Made by a program: the position numbers and the translations under genes. Source: Gemmatimonadota bacterium (GTDB taxonomy: Bacteria; Gemmatimonadota; Gemmatimonadetes; Longimicrobiales; Longimicrobiaceae). Taken from it: a stretch of DNA of 60,727 bases. This document shows, in pieces, positions 1 to 8,601 of this stretch (the first letter of the stretch is position 1; each line of letters opens with the position of its first letter). The DNA is taken from contig JAQBQD010000041.1 of assembly GCA_028287185.1 (NCBI GenBank), positions 1 through 60,727 on the forward strand, written 5' to 3'. A model generated the notes under the pieces. That model saw only the letters and a program-made list of their open reading frames with translations, was not told the DNA's origin and ran no database searches.

Positions 1-2401
1 CGGACATCGCCGAGGGCGCGCCCTGGCGCACCGCGTCCAGCTCGCCGGCCGCCTCCAGCGCGCCGGACAAGGCCTCGTGCGCCGAGGGGCTGCGGGGCGA
101 GGCGCGCACCCAGGCGTCCAGCACCTCGCGCAGCATTGCCCGGCTCCGCACCAGCGCCTCGGCACGGCGCGGGCTGGCCGCCACCGCGCGGCGGCTGGCC
201 AGCTCGCCCGCGGGCAGCGGGAAGAAGGCCAGCGTGTCGTGGTCCAGGGCGGGATAGGCCGCCATCCCCCCGCCGTCGGCCCCCGCCGCCCGGCCCGTGC
301 GGACGGAGCGCGCCTCGGTCATCAGCAGCCCGGCCAGGCTGGGATACGCGCCGTTCCCGTACGTCTCCAGGAAGGCGGGCGCCGCCGCCAGCGCGCGGCC
401 GTACGCCTCCGCGGCGCGGCGGTAGCTGCCGCGGAAGCGCCACCCCGTGCGGCTGCGCGGGTCGCGCACCACCAGCGGGTCGTGCGCGTGGCACTCGCCC
501 AGCCCGTACCAGGCCGCGAAGTCCGCCGAGTCGCGGGCCAGCGCGCGCCCGTACTCCGCGCAGGCGTCCGGGTGGCGTCCCTCCGACATCGCCACCAGGG
601 CGCGTGCCAGCGCCCGCTCGCGCGCGGGCAGCGCCCCCGGCCGCCGCAGCGCCAGCCGCGCAGGCGTGCTCCACTCCGCGGCGGTCGCGCCCGCCCACTC
701 GGCCGCCTGCGCGCGCCACACCTGCGCCGGGGCGAAGCCGGGGTCCAGCGCGGCGGCACGATCCAGCGCGTCGCCCGCGCCGGAAAGGTCCCACCGGTCC
801 AGCTTCTTTCGCCCCGCGGCGTACGCCCGCCATGCGGCCATCGACGACGTCGCCAGGCCGGCGCCGGGGGGCTCGTCGCGTGCGCGCCCCGGCGAGAGCA
901 GCGCCTCGGCCAGCCGCTCCATCGCCGGACGCAGGTCGCGGGTGCCCGGGCCCAGGCGCATGCGCACGCCTCGCACGGCCGCGCCCCGAGCCACCTCGTA
1001 CACGTGCCCCCGCACGACCACCGAGTCGCCCGCCTGCGCCAGCTCGCCCCACACCAGGGTGCCGGCCCCCAGCCGCTCCGCCACCCGCAGCGCGTCGCCC
1101 AGCGTGGACACCCCGCCCTGGCGCAGCACCGCCAGCCGCGTCGCCTGCCGGTCCACCAGCGGCAGGTCGGTCCAGCGGCCCAGGGCGTCGTGCAGCGTCA
1201 GCTCCATCTCGTCGGGATCGATGTCCACCGCCTCGCCGCCGGGGCGCCCCGCGAAGGGCAGCACGACGTAGGCCGACCGCTCCACGTTCGCCGGCGCGCC
1301 CGACGGCCGCGTGAGGGCCATCACCACCACCAGCGCCCCCGCGGCGGCCAGCAGCATCACGGGCCGCGACCGCATCCTCCCGCCGCGCGGCCGCCGCCGG
1401 TCGGGCCCGCGGTAGATCGTGGGAGGCTCCCGTTCGCCATCGGCCGACGCGCCGCGGAAGCGATCCACGCCCGGGGAATCCGCGGCGGGGTCCAAAAGGC
1501 CCGGCCGCGCCCGTCCGACGTCGACCTCCGAACCCCCATCGGCGGCCGGCCGGTCCTCCGACGAGGCCGGGCGCGGTGCCGATCCGGGGTCCATGGCAGA
1601 CTCGCGATCCACCGTCGACAGATCCAACGTGGACCGGAGGGCGGGCCTCGGCGCGGCGGGGGGAGCGGGAGGCTTCACGGGCCGGCGGGGGGGCGCGGCG
1701 CGAAGGCCTTCCACGAACTCCTCCATCCCCTCGTCCGGCTCCACCTCCAGCTCGGTGCGCAGCCGCAGGGCGTGGGCGGCGGCGTGGCGCAGGGCCGCCG
1801 GCCGTTCGCCCGCCGCGTCCAGCGCGCGCACCAGGCGCAGGGCGATGCGCGGGCTGTAGGGGTCGTGCACCGTCAGCCGCCGCCACCACTCCGCGGCCGC
1901 CAGCACGTCGCCCGCGCGCTGGGCCTGCTCCGCCAGCCGCTCCAGGGCGCCGGCGTAGGCGCGCGCCAGGCGGTCGCGCTCGCCGTCCATCCAGTGCTCG
2001 AACTCGGGCGCGTCGGCCACGTAGAAGCCGTCCAGCAACGGCCCGCGGTACATGCCCACCGCTTCCGCGAGCTCGCCGCGCTCCACGGCGCGCTCAAAGT
2101 CGTCCACGTCGCTGGGCACCACGCGGGGGTCCAGCGCCACTGCGTCGCCCGAGGCGACCAGGGCGCCCTCGTCCAGCTCCTTGCGGAGCTGGTACAGCGA
2201 TTCCGAGAGCAGGTGGCGGGCCTCGGCCTGCGGGTGCTCGGCCCAGAGGCACCCCGTCAGCCGCTCGCGGGGCACGGGGCTGCCGCGCTCCACGGCCAGC
2301 CGCGCCAGCAGGGCCAGCCGCCGCCGGTGGACGCCGCGGCCGGTGACGGGCCTGTCGCCGCTCAGCAGGGCGGCGCCGCCCAGAAGCTTGAGGGATCGCA
2401 C
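1..2401 (-). CDS. BTAD-domain transcriptional regulator with one membrane segment and TPR-like C-terminus (3' end beyond window)
   Basis: The reading frame on the minus strand is open from a GTG at 2401 to the left edge, about 800 codons, so the C-terminus is missing. The product opens with a short winged-helix region (VRSLKLLGGAALL) and then a bacterial transcriptional activation (BTAD) region of tetratricopeptide-like helices over roughly residues 90-250. A Pro/Arg-rich linker and one hydrophobic segment near residue 345 (VMLLAAAGALVVVMAL) follow, then a predicted extracytoplasmic part with a VLPFAG motif and further TPR-like helices (EALSGALEAAGELDAVRQGAP). This layout is common in Gemmatimonadota regulators and would couple a DNA-binding head to a sensor outside the membrane; that role is inferred. 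The GTG start is chosen because homologues begin this way; no clear Shine-Dalgarno is present. It is divergent from the next lipoprotein gene. Confidence 0.8.
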   Translation of the reverse strand, partial: MRSLKLLGGAALLSGDRPVTGRGVHRRRLALLARLAVERGSPVPRERLTGCLWAEHPQAEARHLLSESLYQLRKELDEGALVASGDAVALDPRVVPSDVDDFERAVERGELAEAVGMYRGPLLDGFYVADAPEFEHWMDGERDRLARAYAGALERLAEQAQRAGDVLAAAEWWRRLTVHDPYSPRIALRLVRALDAAGERPAALRHAAAHALRLRTELEVEPDEGMEEFVEGLRAAPPRRPVKPPAPPAAPRPALRSTLDLSTVDRESAMDPGSAPRPASSEDRPAADGGSEVDVGRARPGLLDPAADSPGVDRFRGASADGEREPPTIYRGPDRRRPRGGRMRSRPVMLLAAAGALVVVMALTRPSGAPANVERSAYVVLPFAGRPGGEAVDIDPDEMELTLHDALGRWTDLPLVDRQATRLAVLRQGGVSTLGDALRVAERLGAGTLVWGELAQAGDSVVVRGHVYEVARGAAVRGVRMRLGPGTRDLRPAMERLAEALLSPGRARDEPPGAGLATSSMAAWRAYAAGRKKLDRWDLSGAGDALDRAAALDPGFAPAQVWRAQAAEWAGATAAEWSTPARLALRRPGALPARERALARALVAMSEGRHPDACAEYGRALARDSADFAAWYGLGECHAHDPLVVRDPRSRTGWRFRGSYRRAAEAYGRALAAAPAFLETYGNGAYPSLAGLLMTEARSVRTGRAAGADGGGMAAYPALDHDTLAFFPLPAGELASRRAVAASPRRAEALVRSRAMLREVLDAWVRASPRSPSAHEALSGALEAAGELDAVRQGAPSAMS

Positions 2402-2740
2402 GGTAAGCCGGGTGCTCGTGGAGGTCGGGAAGGCGATGGCCGCCGGTCGGCACGGACCGCATACTCAGCCCGCGGGCGGTTCCGTGCAAGGGAACCGGCG
2501 CGCCGCCGCGGCCCCGCTCCGACGGCGCCCTTTCGCCAGGACGTGCCTGCGATTATCCTGCAAGTACCCAGGGGGCAATCTTCGCCTCCGGGACCCGCCG
2601 CACCCCCGCCCGCTTCGGCTTCCCCCTCCGACCAGCGGAGTCCCCTTCGGCCCGCTCCGCGCCCCTTCCGGCGCGGCGTGTGGAGGTGCGGCAACAAGGC
2701 AGCTCCCTTCATCCATCCCACCTTCCTTCGGAGTGCCACA
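2402..2740. other. Divergent intergenic region
   Basis: This spacer separates the minus-strand BTAD regulator from the plus-strand lipoprotein gene. The best promoter candidate for the lipoprotein is TTTCGC at 2531-2536, a 17-base spacer and TATCCT at 2554-2559. It is weak at the -35 and would leave a leader of about 175 bases. No small gene with convincing codon bias is visible. Confidence 0.4.
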
Positions 2741-3499
2741 ATGGGAACCACGATCCGAACGCTCGCCCTGGGCGCGTGCGCCGCCGCCGCCGCGGCCGCC
2801 TGCTCGCCCGCCCCGTCACGGAACGACGCCACCGCCCCCCTGGGCACGGAGGTGCTCGTGACCACGGCGGACAGCGTGCTGCACTGGGCCCGGGCCACGC
2901 CCCTGCTGGCCGACAGCCTTCCCCTGGACGGCACCCCGGTGCCCTGGTCGCAGGTCTCCGCCTACCTGGAGGGCCTGCGCTTCGCCGACCGGACGGAGCT
3001 GTTCCCCGCGTACGACGTGCAGGAGGACGAGCTGTGCGACACCTGCTCGGCCCACGTCAAGCTGATGATCGGGCCCGAGCGGGGGGCCCGGAACCTGGAC
3101 ACCGCATCGTTCCACGCCGGGCAGCGCATCGTGGCCCGCATCGCGTTCGACACGGTGCCGCCGGACGGCTCGCGCTCGGACTTCTTCGCGGCGCTGGGGA
3201 TGACGCCCGCCAACCACGCCCGCACCTCGTACCTGCTGGCCAGCGGGCACACGGGCCGCATCCTCTTCGACTCCGTCGCCGTGCAGGGCGGCCAGGCCGT
3301 GCACCTTGTCGCGACGCGGAAGTGGACCTTCGACGCTCACATGGACGGACACGTGCTGGGCTTTCCCATGGCCCGCTGGCGCACCAGCGCGGTCCGCGCC
3401 GCCGGTGACTCGTCCCTGTCCATCCTCACCCACCTGACCGGCACCTGGATCGCGTGCGCCGAGGGCTGCTGCACGGGCACGGCGGACACCGGGCACTGA
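2741..3499 (+). CDS. Predicted lipoprotein, unknown function
   Basis: A 252-residue protein starting at the ATG that gives a clean lipoprotein signal: charged N-terminus, Ala-rich core and a cysteine at residue 21 in an AAAC lipobox. The frame is open far upstream, but those codons lie antisense to the BTAD regulator and are not part of this gene. The mature part has two Cys clusters, ELCDTCSAH near residue 100 and CAEGCCTGT at the C-terminus, which could form disulfides or bind metal. I recognise no catalytic family. A long perfect hairpin follows 35 bases after the stop codon. Confidence 0.75.
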   Translation: MGTTIRTLALGACAAAAAAACSPAPSRNDATAPLGTEVLVTTADSVLHWARATPLLADSLPLDGTPVPWSQVSAYLEGLRFADRTELFPAYDVQEDELCDTCSAHVKLMIGPERGARNLDTASFHAGQRIVARIAFDTVPPDGSRSDFFAALGMTPANHARTSYLLASGHTGRILFDSVAVQGGQAVHLVATRKWTFDAHMDGHVLGFPMARWRTSAVRAAGDSSLSILTHLTGTWIACAEGCCTGTADTGH

Positions 3500-3534
3500 C
3501 GCACGCGCCGGGCACGATCCTTGTTCGTCGCCGT

Positions 3535-3586
3535 CCGCCCCACGCCCGCGGCCGGGAGCGCCTCCCGCGCCGCGGGCGTGGGGCGG
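3535..3586. repeat. Long perfect hairpin, probable terminator
   Basis: Two 18-base arms (3535-3552 and 3569-3586) are exact reverse complements. Inside them a second 6-base pair of arms (3553-3558 and 3562-3567) closes on a 3-base loop, so almost the whole element can fold into one rod. It sits between the lipoprotein stop and the flavoprotein GTG, ending 19 bases before that start. No T-run follows on either strand, so rho-independent termination is plausible but not shown; it could also control translation of the downstream gene. Confidence 0.6.
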
Positions 3587-3605
3587 CACGGCGACGGAGA
3601 GGGAC

Positions 3606-5027
3606 GTGAGCGCATACGACGCGGTGGTGGTGGGGGCGGGGCCCAACGGGCTGGCGGCGGCGATCGAGATGGCGCGTGCGGGACGCCGCACGCTGCTGCT
3701 GGAGGCGGAGGACGAGGTGGGCGGCGCGGCGAAGACGATGGAGCTGACGCTGCCCGGCTTCCGCCACGACGCCTTCAGCGCCGTCTACCCGCTGGGCGTG
3801 GGCTCGCCCTTCATGCGCTCGCTTCCGCTCGCGGAGCACGGGCTGGAGTGGGTGCATCCCCCCGCCGCCCTGGCCCACCCGCTGCCGGACGGCCCCGCCG
3901 CCGTGCTGGAGCGCGGCGTCGCGGAGACCGCCGCCACCCTGGGACGCCGCGACGGCCGGGCGTGGCGGCGCGCGCTGGAGCCCTTCGTCCTGGCGTGGGA
4001 CGCGCTGTCGCACGACCTGCTGGCGCCGCTGCGGTTTCCGAATCACCCGCGGATGATGGCGCGCTTCGGGTGGAAGGGCCTGCGCACCCTGCGGAGCGTG
4101 GCGAACGCGTGGTTCGAGGGGGACGGCGCGCGCTGCCTGCTGGGGGGATGCGCGGGCCACACGGCGCTGCCGCTGGACATGCCGGCCACCGCCGCGTACG
4201 GGATGGTGCTGGCGATGACGGGCCACGCGGTGGGGTGGCCCCTGCCCCGCGGCGGCGCCGGCCAGCTCACGCAGGCCATGGCGGCGTACCTCCGCGCGCT
4301 GGGCGGCGAGATCCACACCGGCGTGCGCGTGGGCTCCCTGCGCGAGCTTCCCGCCGCGCGCACCGTGCTGCTGGACCTGACCCCGCGGCAGCTCCTGGCC
4401 GTCGCCGGCGACGGCCTCCGCGGCCGCTACCGGCGCGCGCTGGAGCGCTACCGCTACGGCCCCGGGGTCTTCAAGGTGGACTGGGCGCTGGGCGGCCCGA
4501 TCCCGTGGCAGGACCCCGCCTGCACGCGCGCCGGCACCGTGCACGTCGTCGGGGGCTTCGCCGACCTGCTGCGCTCCGAGGCGCACCCGTGGAACGGCCT
4601 GCACTCCGACCGGCCGTTCATCCTCCTGGGCCAGCCCACCCTCTTCGACCCCACGCGCGCGCCGGAAGGCCGGCACATCGCCTGGGGATACTGCCACGTG
4701 CCCAACGGAAGCGGCGTGGACATGACGGAGCGCATCGAGGCGCAGGTGGAGCGATTCGCCCCGGGCTTCCGCGACCTGATCCTCGCCCGCAGCTCCATGG
4801 GCCCCGCGACCCTGCACCGCCACGACGCCAACCTGGTGGGCGGGGACATCAACGGGGGCGCCGCCAACCTGGGTCAGCTCTTCTTCCGCCCGGCGCTTCG
4901 GCTCGATCCCTACGCCACGCCCATCCCCGGCGTATACCTCTGCTCCGCCTCCACCCCACCGAGCGGCGGCGTCCACGGAATGTGCGGATACCACGCAGCC
5001 CGGAGCGCGCTGCGGCACGGCGGGTGA
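3606..5027 (+). CDS. FAD-dependent oxidoreductase, phytoene desaturase/CrtI-like
   Basis: The 473-residue product opens with a Rossmann dinucleotide-binding motif (VVVGAGPNGLAAAIEMA, residues 7-23) followed by an acidic ribose-binding position, as in carotenoid desaturases and related flavin amine oxidases. The C-terminus has the second FAD contact region (TPIPGVYLCSASTPPSGGVHGMCGY). Length fits the NAD(P)/FAD-dependent oxidoreductases annotated as phytoene desaturase-like. The substrate cannot be read from sequence; no other carotenoid gene is nearby, so a carotenoid role is not claimed. The GTG start is supported by a GGAGAGG ribosome site 5-6 bases upstream. Confidence 0.85.
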   Translation: MSAYDAVVVGAGPNGLAAAIEMARAGRRTLLLEAEDEVGGAAKTMELTLPGFRHDAFSAVYPLGVGSPFMRSLPLAEHGLEWVHPPAALAHPLPDGPAAVLERGVAETAATLGRRDGRAWRRALEPFVLAWDALSHDLLAPLRFPNHPRMMARFGWKGLRTLRSVANAWFEGDGARCLLGGCAGHTALPLDMPATAAYGMVLAMTGHAVGWPLPRGGAGQLTQAMAAYLRALGGEIHTGVRVGSLRELPAARTVLLDLTPRQLLAVAGDGLRGRYRRALERYRYGPGVFKVDWALGGPIPWQDPACTRAGTVHVVGGFADLLRSEAHPWNGLHSDRPFILLGQPTLFDPTRAPEGRHIAWGYCHVPNGSGVDMTERIEAQVERFAPGFRDLILARSSMGPATLHRHDANLVGGDINGGAANLGQLFFRPALRLDPYATPIPGVYLCSASTPPSGGVHGMCGYHAARSALRHGG

Positions 5028-5528
5028 ACCGTCCGACCCGCCAACGCCCCGGATCGCGCGGCGAAGCCTCAGGTGCCGAACCGCCGGCTCGGCGCGGCGG
5101 GCACAATCGTCCTCCGCCCCGATCGGCCTTGTCCACCACGGCCGCCATCCCGATTAGTTCCTTCCTGAGGCCGTCGTACTTGATGGCGCCACCCGCGCGC
5201 CGGCCGTGCGCAGCGCCGCCAGCTCCCGCCCGTCTCGACGGCCGGGGATCGATCGCTGCGCCGGGATGAGGAGGCGGGCGAAAGTCCGCGCAGGCTCGCG
5301 CGGGGAGCTAAATTCGGCAGGGCGGATGCTGCGGATCACGGACAGCGGCGCAGGGCAGCGTTCGGGCGGGATCTTCCCTGCTCCTTCCTGCGCAGTGGCG
5401 GCGGACGCCTGCGCGTTGCACCTTTCCGGGGCGGCGGTAGGGAACACCGGCGCCCCGAGCCGGACCTCGTGATACGGACGCGTCCCGCGCGCATCCCGCG
5501 GCCGCGCTCCACCCCTTCCCGGAGCTTC
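5028..5528. other. Intergenic region without recognised content
   Basis: About 500 bases with no open frame of convincing codon bias. A TAAATT at 5309-5314 could be a -10 element for the downstream membrane gene, but no matching -35 is present. No strong inverted repeat was found. Confidence 0.4.
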
Positions 5529-6323
5529 ATGCCGCACCCCGCCACCCCACACCCCCAGCGCCCCGCGGTCCAGACGCCGCCGGCGGGCGCCGATCCGTCG
5601 CCGCGCCGTTCGTGGAGCAAGGCGCTGCTGCGGGGAGCCGTGATCGCCGTGGTGCTGGCGGGGCTCGTGCTGGCGGGCCACCAGCTCGGCGCCTACGTGC
5701 CGCGCTTCGCCGCGTGGGTGCGCGGGCTGGGCGCGCTGGGGCCGGTGGTGTTCATCCTGGGGTACGCCGCCGCGGCGGTGGCGTTCGCGCCGGGCTCGGT
5801 GCTCACGCTGGCGGCAGGGGCCATCTTCGGCCTCGTGCTGGGCACGGCCTACGTGTTCATCGGCGCCACCCTGGGGGCCGTCTGCTCGTTCCTCGTGTCG
5901 CGCCACGTGGCGCGCTCGTTCGTGGAGCAACGGCTGCGGGGCAGCGAGCGCTTCGCCGCCGTCGCGGACGCGGTCGGGCAGTCCGGCCGCCGCATCGTCT
6001 TCCTGATGCGCCTCAGCCCCGTCTTTCCCTACAACCTCACGAACTACGCGCTGGGCCTCACCCGCGTGCGCTTCGTGGACTACCTGGTCGCCTCCCTCGG
6101 CATGCTTCCGGGCACGGTGCTGTACGTCTACTACGGCAAGCTGGCCGGGGACGTCGCCGCGGCCGCGGGCGGAGCGGGCGCGCACCGGGGCACGGAGTAC
6201 TACGTGCTGCTCGGCCTGGGCCTGGTCGCGACCGTCGCCGTCACCGCCGTGGTGACACGCATCGCGAAGAAGGCACTGACGCGGTCCACGGAGCAGGGAT
6301 CGGCGACGAAGGTCGAAGCCTGA
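5529..6323 (+). CDS. TVP38/TMEM64 family membrane protein (VTT/DedA-like domain)
   Basis: A 264-residue multi-pass membrane protein. After a Pro-rich cytoplasmic N-terminus there is a membrane segment near residues 33-53, a hydrophobic block over 67-125 (LGPVVFILGYAAAAVAFAPG, then GAIFGLVLGTAYVFIGATLG), the family signature FLMRLSPVFPYNLTNYALG around residue 158, and a last membrane helix before the C-terminus. These proteins belong to the VTT/DedA superfamily of lipid-handling membrane proteins. I start at ATG 5529, which has a CGGAG site 5 bases upstream, rather than at a GTG 60 bases earlier that has none. The following flavin disulfide reductase is 128 bases downstream; the two families are often neighbours or fused. 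Confidence 0.85.
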   Translation: MPHPATPHPQRPAVQTPPAGADPSPRRSWSKALLRGAVIAVVLAGLVLAGHQLGAYVPRFAAWVRGLGALGPVVFILGYAAAAVAFAPGSVLTLAAGAIFGLVLGTAYVFIGATLGAVCSFLVSRHVARSFVEQRLRGSERFAAVADAVGQSGRRIVFLMRLSPVFPYNLTNYALGLTRVRFVDYLVASLGMLPGTVLYVYYGKLAGDVAAAAGGAGAHRGTEYYVLLGLGLVATVAVTAVVTRIAKKALTRSTEQGSATKVEA

Positions 6324-6451
6324 AGCACAGGAGTGCGCCTCGAACTCCTCCAACTCATCATCGGGAAGTATCGAGGTGCTCGATCTGATGGAGGTTTCCA
6401 GCCGCTGTCAGGTCGATCACTCCTCCGGTCCGCCCTCATCCCGCCACCGCC

Positions 6452-7987
6452 ATGCCGACTCCCCCGCAGACCTTCCCCGCCACGCAGCCGCTGGACGAGC
6501 ACAACCGGGCGCTGCTGGCCAACGTGCATCCGCCGGACTGGGTCAACCCGGAGCCTCGCTCGAAGTACCACATGGTCGTGGTCGGCGGGGGCACGGGGGG
6601 GCTGGTGACGGCGGCGATCGCGGCGGCGCTGGGGGCGCGCGTGGCGCTGGTGGAGCGGCACCTGATGGGCGGCGACTGCCTGAACGTGGGATGCGTGCCG
6701 TCCAAGGCGCTCATTCGCTCCGCGCGCGGGTGGAAGGCGGCGCGCGAGGCGGCGGAGCGCTTCGCCGGGCCGGCGGTCGTGGACCGGGGCGGCGACTTCG
6801 GCGCGGCGATGGAGCGCATGCGGCGCATCCGCGCGGAGCTGAGCCCCGTGGACGGCGCGGCGCGCTTCCGGGGGCTGGGCGTGGACGTCTTCCTGGGCGA
6901 CGGCCGCTTCACGGGCCCAAGCGCGCTGGAGGTGGGGGGCGCCACGCTGCGCTTCCACCGCGCGGTCGTCGCCACCGGCGGACGGGCCGCGGTGCCGCCG
7001 CTGCCGGGGCTGGCGGAGGCCGGGTACCTCACGAACGAGACGGTCTTCTCGCTCACGGAGCGGCCGGAGAGCCTGGTGGTGATCGGCGCAGGGCCCATCG
7101 GGTGCGAGCTGGCGCAGGCGTTCGCGCGCCTGGGGACGCGCGTCACGGTGGTGGGCCGGGCGGACCGCATCCTCACCAAGGACGACCCCGAGGCGGCGCA
7201 GGTCGTGGCGGCGGCGCTGGAGCGCGACGGCGTGCGGCTGGCGCTGGGCGCAACGGTGGAGCGCGTGGAGCGGAGCGGCTCCGTATCCACCGTGCACTAC
7301 ACGCGCGGCGCCACGGCGGAGTCGGCGGAGGGCACGCACCTGCTGGTGGCGGCGGGGCGCGCGGCGAACGTGGACGGGCTGGGGCTGGAGGCTGCCGGCG
7401 TCGCCTACGACCGCAAGGGCGTGACGGCGGATGAACGGCTGAGGACCACGAACCCGCGCATCTTCGCCGTCGGCGACGTGGTGGCGGGGCGTTGGCAGCT
7501 CACACACGCGGCCGATGCGGAGGCGCGGCTGGTGATCCGCAATGCCTTCTTCTTCGGGCGCGGGAAGGTGGGGGACCTGGTGATGCCGTGGGCCACCTAC
7601 ACCAGCCCGGAGGTGGCGCACGTGGGCCTGACGGCGAGGGATGCGGAGAAGATGGACGGCGGCGTGGAGACGGTGACGGTGCCGCTCCGCGAGGTGGACC
7701 GCGCGCGGCTGGACGGCGAGGACGAGGGATTCTTCCGCGTGCACCTCAAGGCCGGCAGCGAACGCATCCTGGGCGCGACGCTGGTGGCCGAGCACGCCGG
7801 CGAGATCATCAGCCAGGTCACGCAGGCCATCGCGGCGGGCACGGGGCTGGGCAAGCTCGGCGACCTCATCTTCCCCTACCCCACGCAGGCCGAGGTCATC
7901 CGCAAGGCCGCCGACCAGTGGCGCCGCCGCAAGCTCACCCCACTCGCGAAGTCCGTCTTCGGCGGATTCTTCAAGCTCATCGGCTGA
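6452..7987 (+). CDS. Pyridine nucleotide-disulfide oxidoreductase, mercuric reductase/lipoamide dehydrogenase-like
   Basis: A 511-residue flavoenzyme with an FAD-binding motif (VVVGGGTGGLVTAAIAAALG, from about residue 42), the redox-active disulfide in GGDCLNVGCVPSK near residue 75, an NAD(P)H-binding motif (VVIGAGPIGCELAQ) near residue 208, the FAD contact RIFAVGDV near 340, and the C-terminal dimer domain. A roughly 40-residue N-terminal extension precedes the FAD domain. It lacks the heavy-metal-associated N-terminal domain and the C-terminal Cys-Cys pair of true mercuric reductases, and no mer genes are nearby, so mercury reduction is unlikely. Linkage to the TVP38 protein upstream suggests a membrane-linked redox role, by inference. 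Confidence 0.88.
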   Translation: MPTPPQTFPATQPLDEHNRALLANVHPPDWVNPEPRSKYHMVVVGGGTGGLVTAAIAAALGARVALVERHLMGGDCLNVGCVPSKALIRSARGWKAAREAAERFAGPAVVDRGGDFGAAMERMRRIRAELSPVDGAARFRGLGVDVFLGDGRFTGPSALEVGGATLRFHRAVVATGGRAAVPPLPGLAEAGYLTNETVFSLTERPESLVVIGAGPIGCELAQAFARLGTRVTVVGRADRILTKDDPEAAQVVAAALERDGVRLALGATVERVERSGSVSTVHYTRGATAESAEGTHLLVAAGRAANVDGLGLEAAGVAYDRKGVTADERLRTTNPRIFAVGDVVAGRWQLTHAADAEARLVIRNAFFFGRGKVGDLVMPWATYTSPEVAHVGLTARDAEKMDGGVETVTVPLREVDRARLDGEDEGFFRVHLKAGSERILGATLVAEHAGEIISQVTQAIAAGTGLGKLGDLIFPYPTQAEVIRKAADQWRRRKLTPLAKSVFGGFFKLIG

Positions 7988-8123
7988 GGAACGTCCGCGG
8001 GCCGTCGAGGAGCGGCGACCCTGGAGCGTCCGCCTCGCCGGAAGTTCGTCGAGTCGTCGGAATGGCGGGGATTCGTCGACGGCCACCCGTCCCGTGGGGT
8101 ACATCGACATCGGAGGGAGAGCG

Positions 8124-8495
8124 ATGCTGAGCACCGCAGACGTGATCGCGTTCGCCGCCACCGCGCGGCACGACGAGGCGCGGGCGTTCTACCGCGACGT
8201 CCTCGGGCTCGCGCTGGTCGCCGACGACCCGTTCGCCCTCGTCTTCGACGCCAACGGCACCATGCTGCGGGTGGCGAAGGTCCCCGCGGTCCATCCCGCG
8301 CCGTACGCCATCCTGGGATGGAAGGTCGCCGACATCCGCGCCGAGGTGGAGCGGCTGCGCGGCCACGGCGTCGCCTTCAACCGCTATCCGGGGATGGAGC
8401 AGGACGAAGCCGGCCTCTGGACGTCACCCGCGGGAGCACGAATCGCCTGGTTCCACGATCCCGACGGAAACGTGCTGTCGCTGGCGCAGCTCTGA
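8124..8495 (+). CDS. VOC (glyoxalase/bleomycin-resistance) family protein
   Basis: A 123-residue protein with one vicinal-oxygen-chelate fold: the pattern ARAFYRDVLGLALVADDPFA near the N-terminus and FHDPDGNVLSLAQL at the end are typical of this superfamily. Metal-dependent lyases, dioxygenases and drug-binding proteins share the fold, so the substrate cannot be stated. Start chosen at ATG 8124, preceded by GGAGGGAGAG at good spacing; an earlier in-frame ATG 30 bases upstream lacks a ribosome site. It converges with the hydrolase-OsmC gene. Confidence 0.85.
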   Translation: MLSTADVIAFAATARHDEARAFYRDVLGLALVADDPFALVFDANGTMLRVAKVPAVHPAPYAILGWKVADIRAEVERLRGHGVAFNRYPGMEQDEAGLWTSPAGARIAWFHDPDGNVLSLAQL

Positions 8496-8601
8496 TCGTC
8501 CCAGGCGCCGGGCGACGCTTCGGACCCGCGCGGAACCATGATCCGGCGCGGACACCCTGCCGTGCTCTCCCTCTCCCGCTTGCGGGAGTGGGTGGCGGGT
8601 C

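Noticed and set aside
77..2440. A very long open frame on the plus strand opposite the BTAD regulator
   Set aside because: Long antisense frames arise easily at 70% GC. Its translation has no domain and is Arg/Gly/Ala-rich, while the minus strand gives a clear regulator with the expected motifs.
6452..7987. Annotation as mercuric reductase
   Set aside because: The C-terminal vicinal cysteines and other mer genes are absent; only the general disulfide reductase family is supported.
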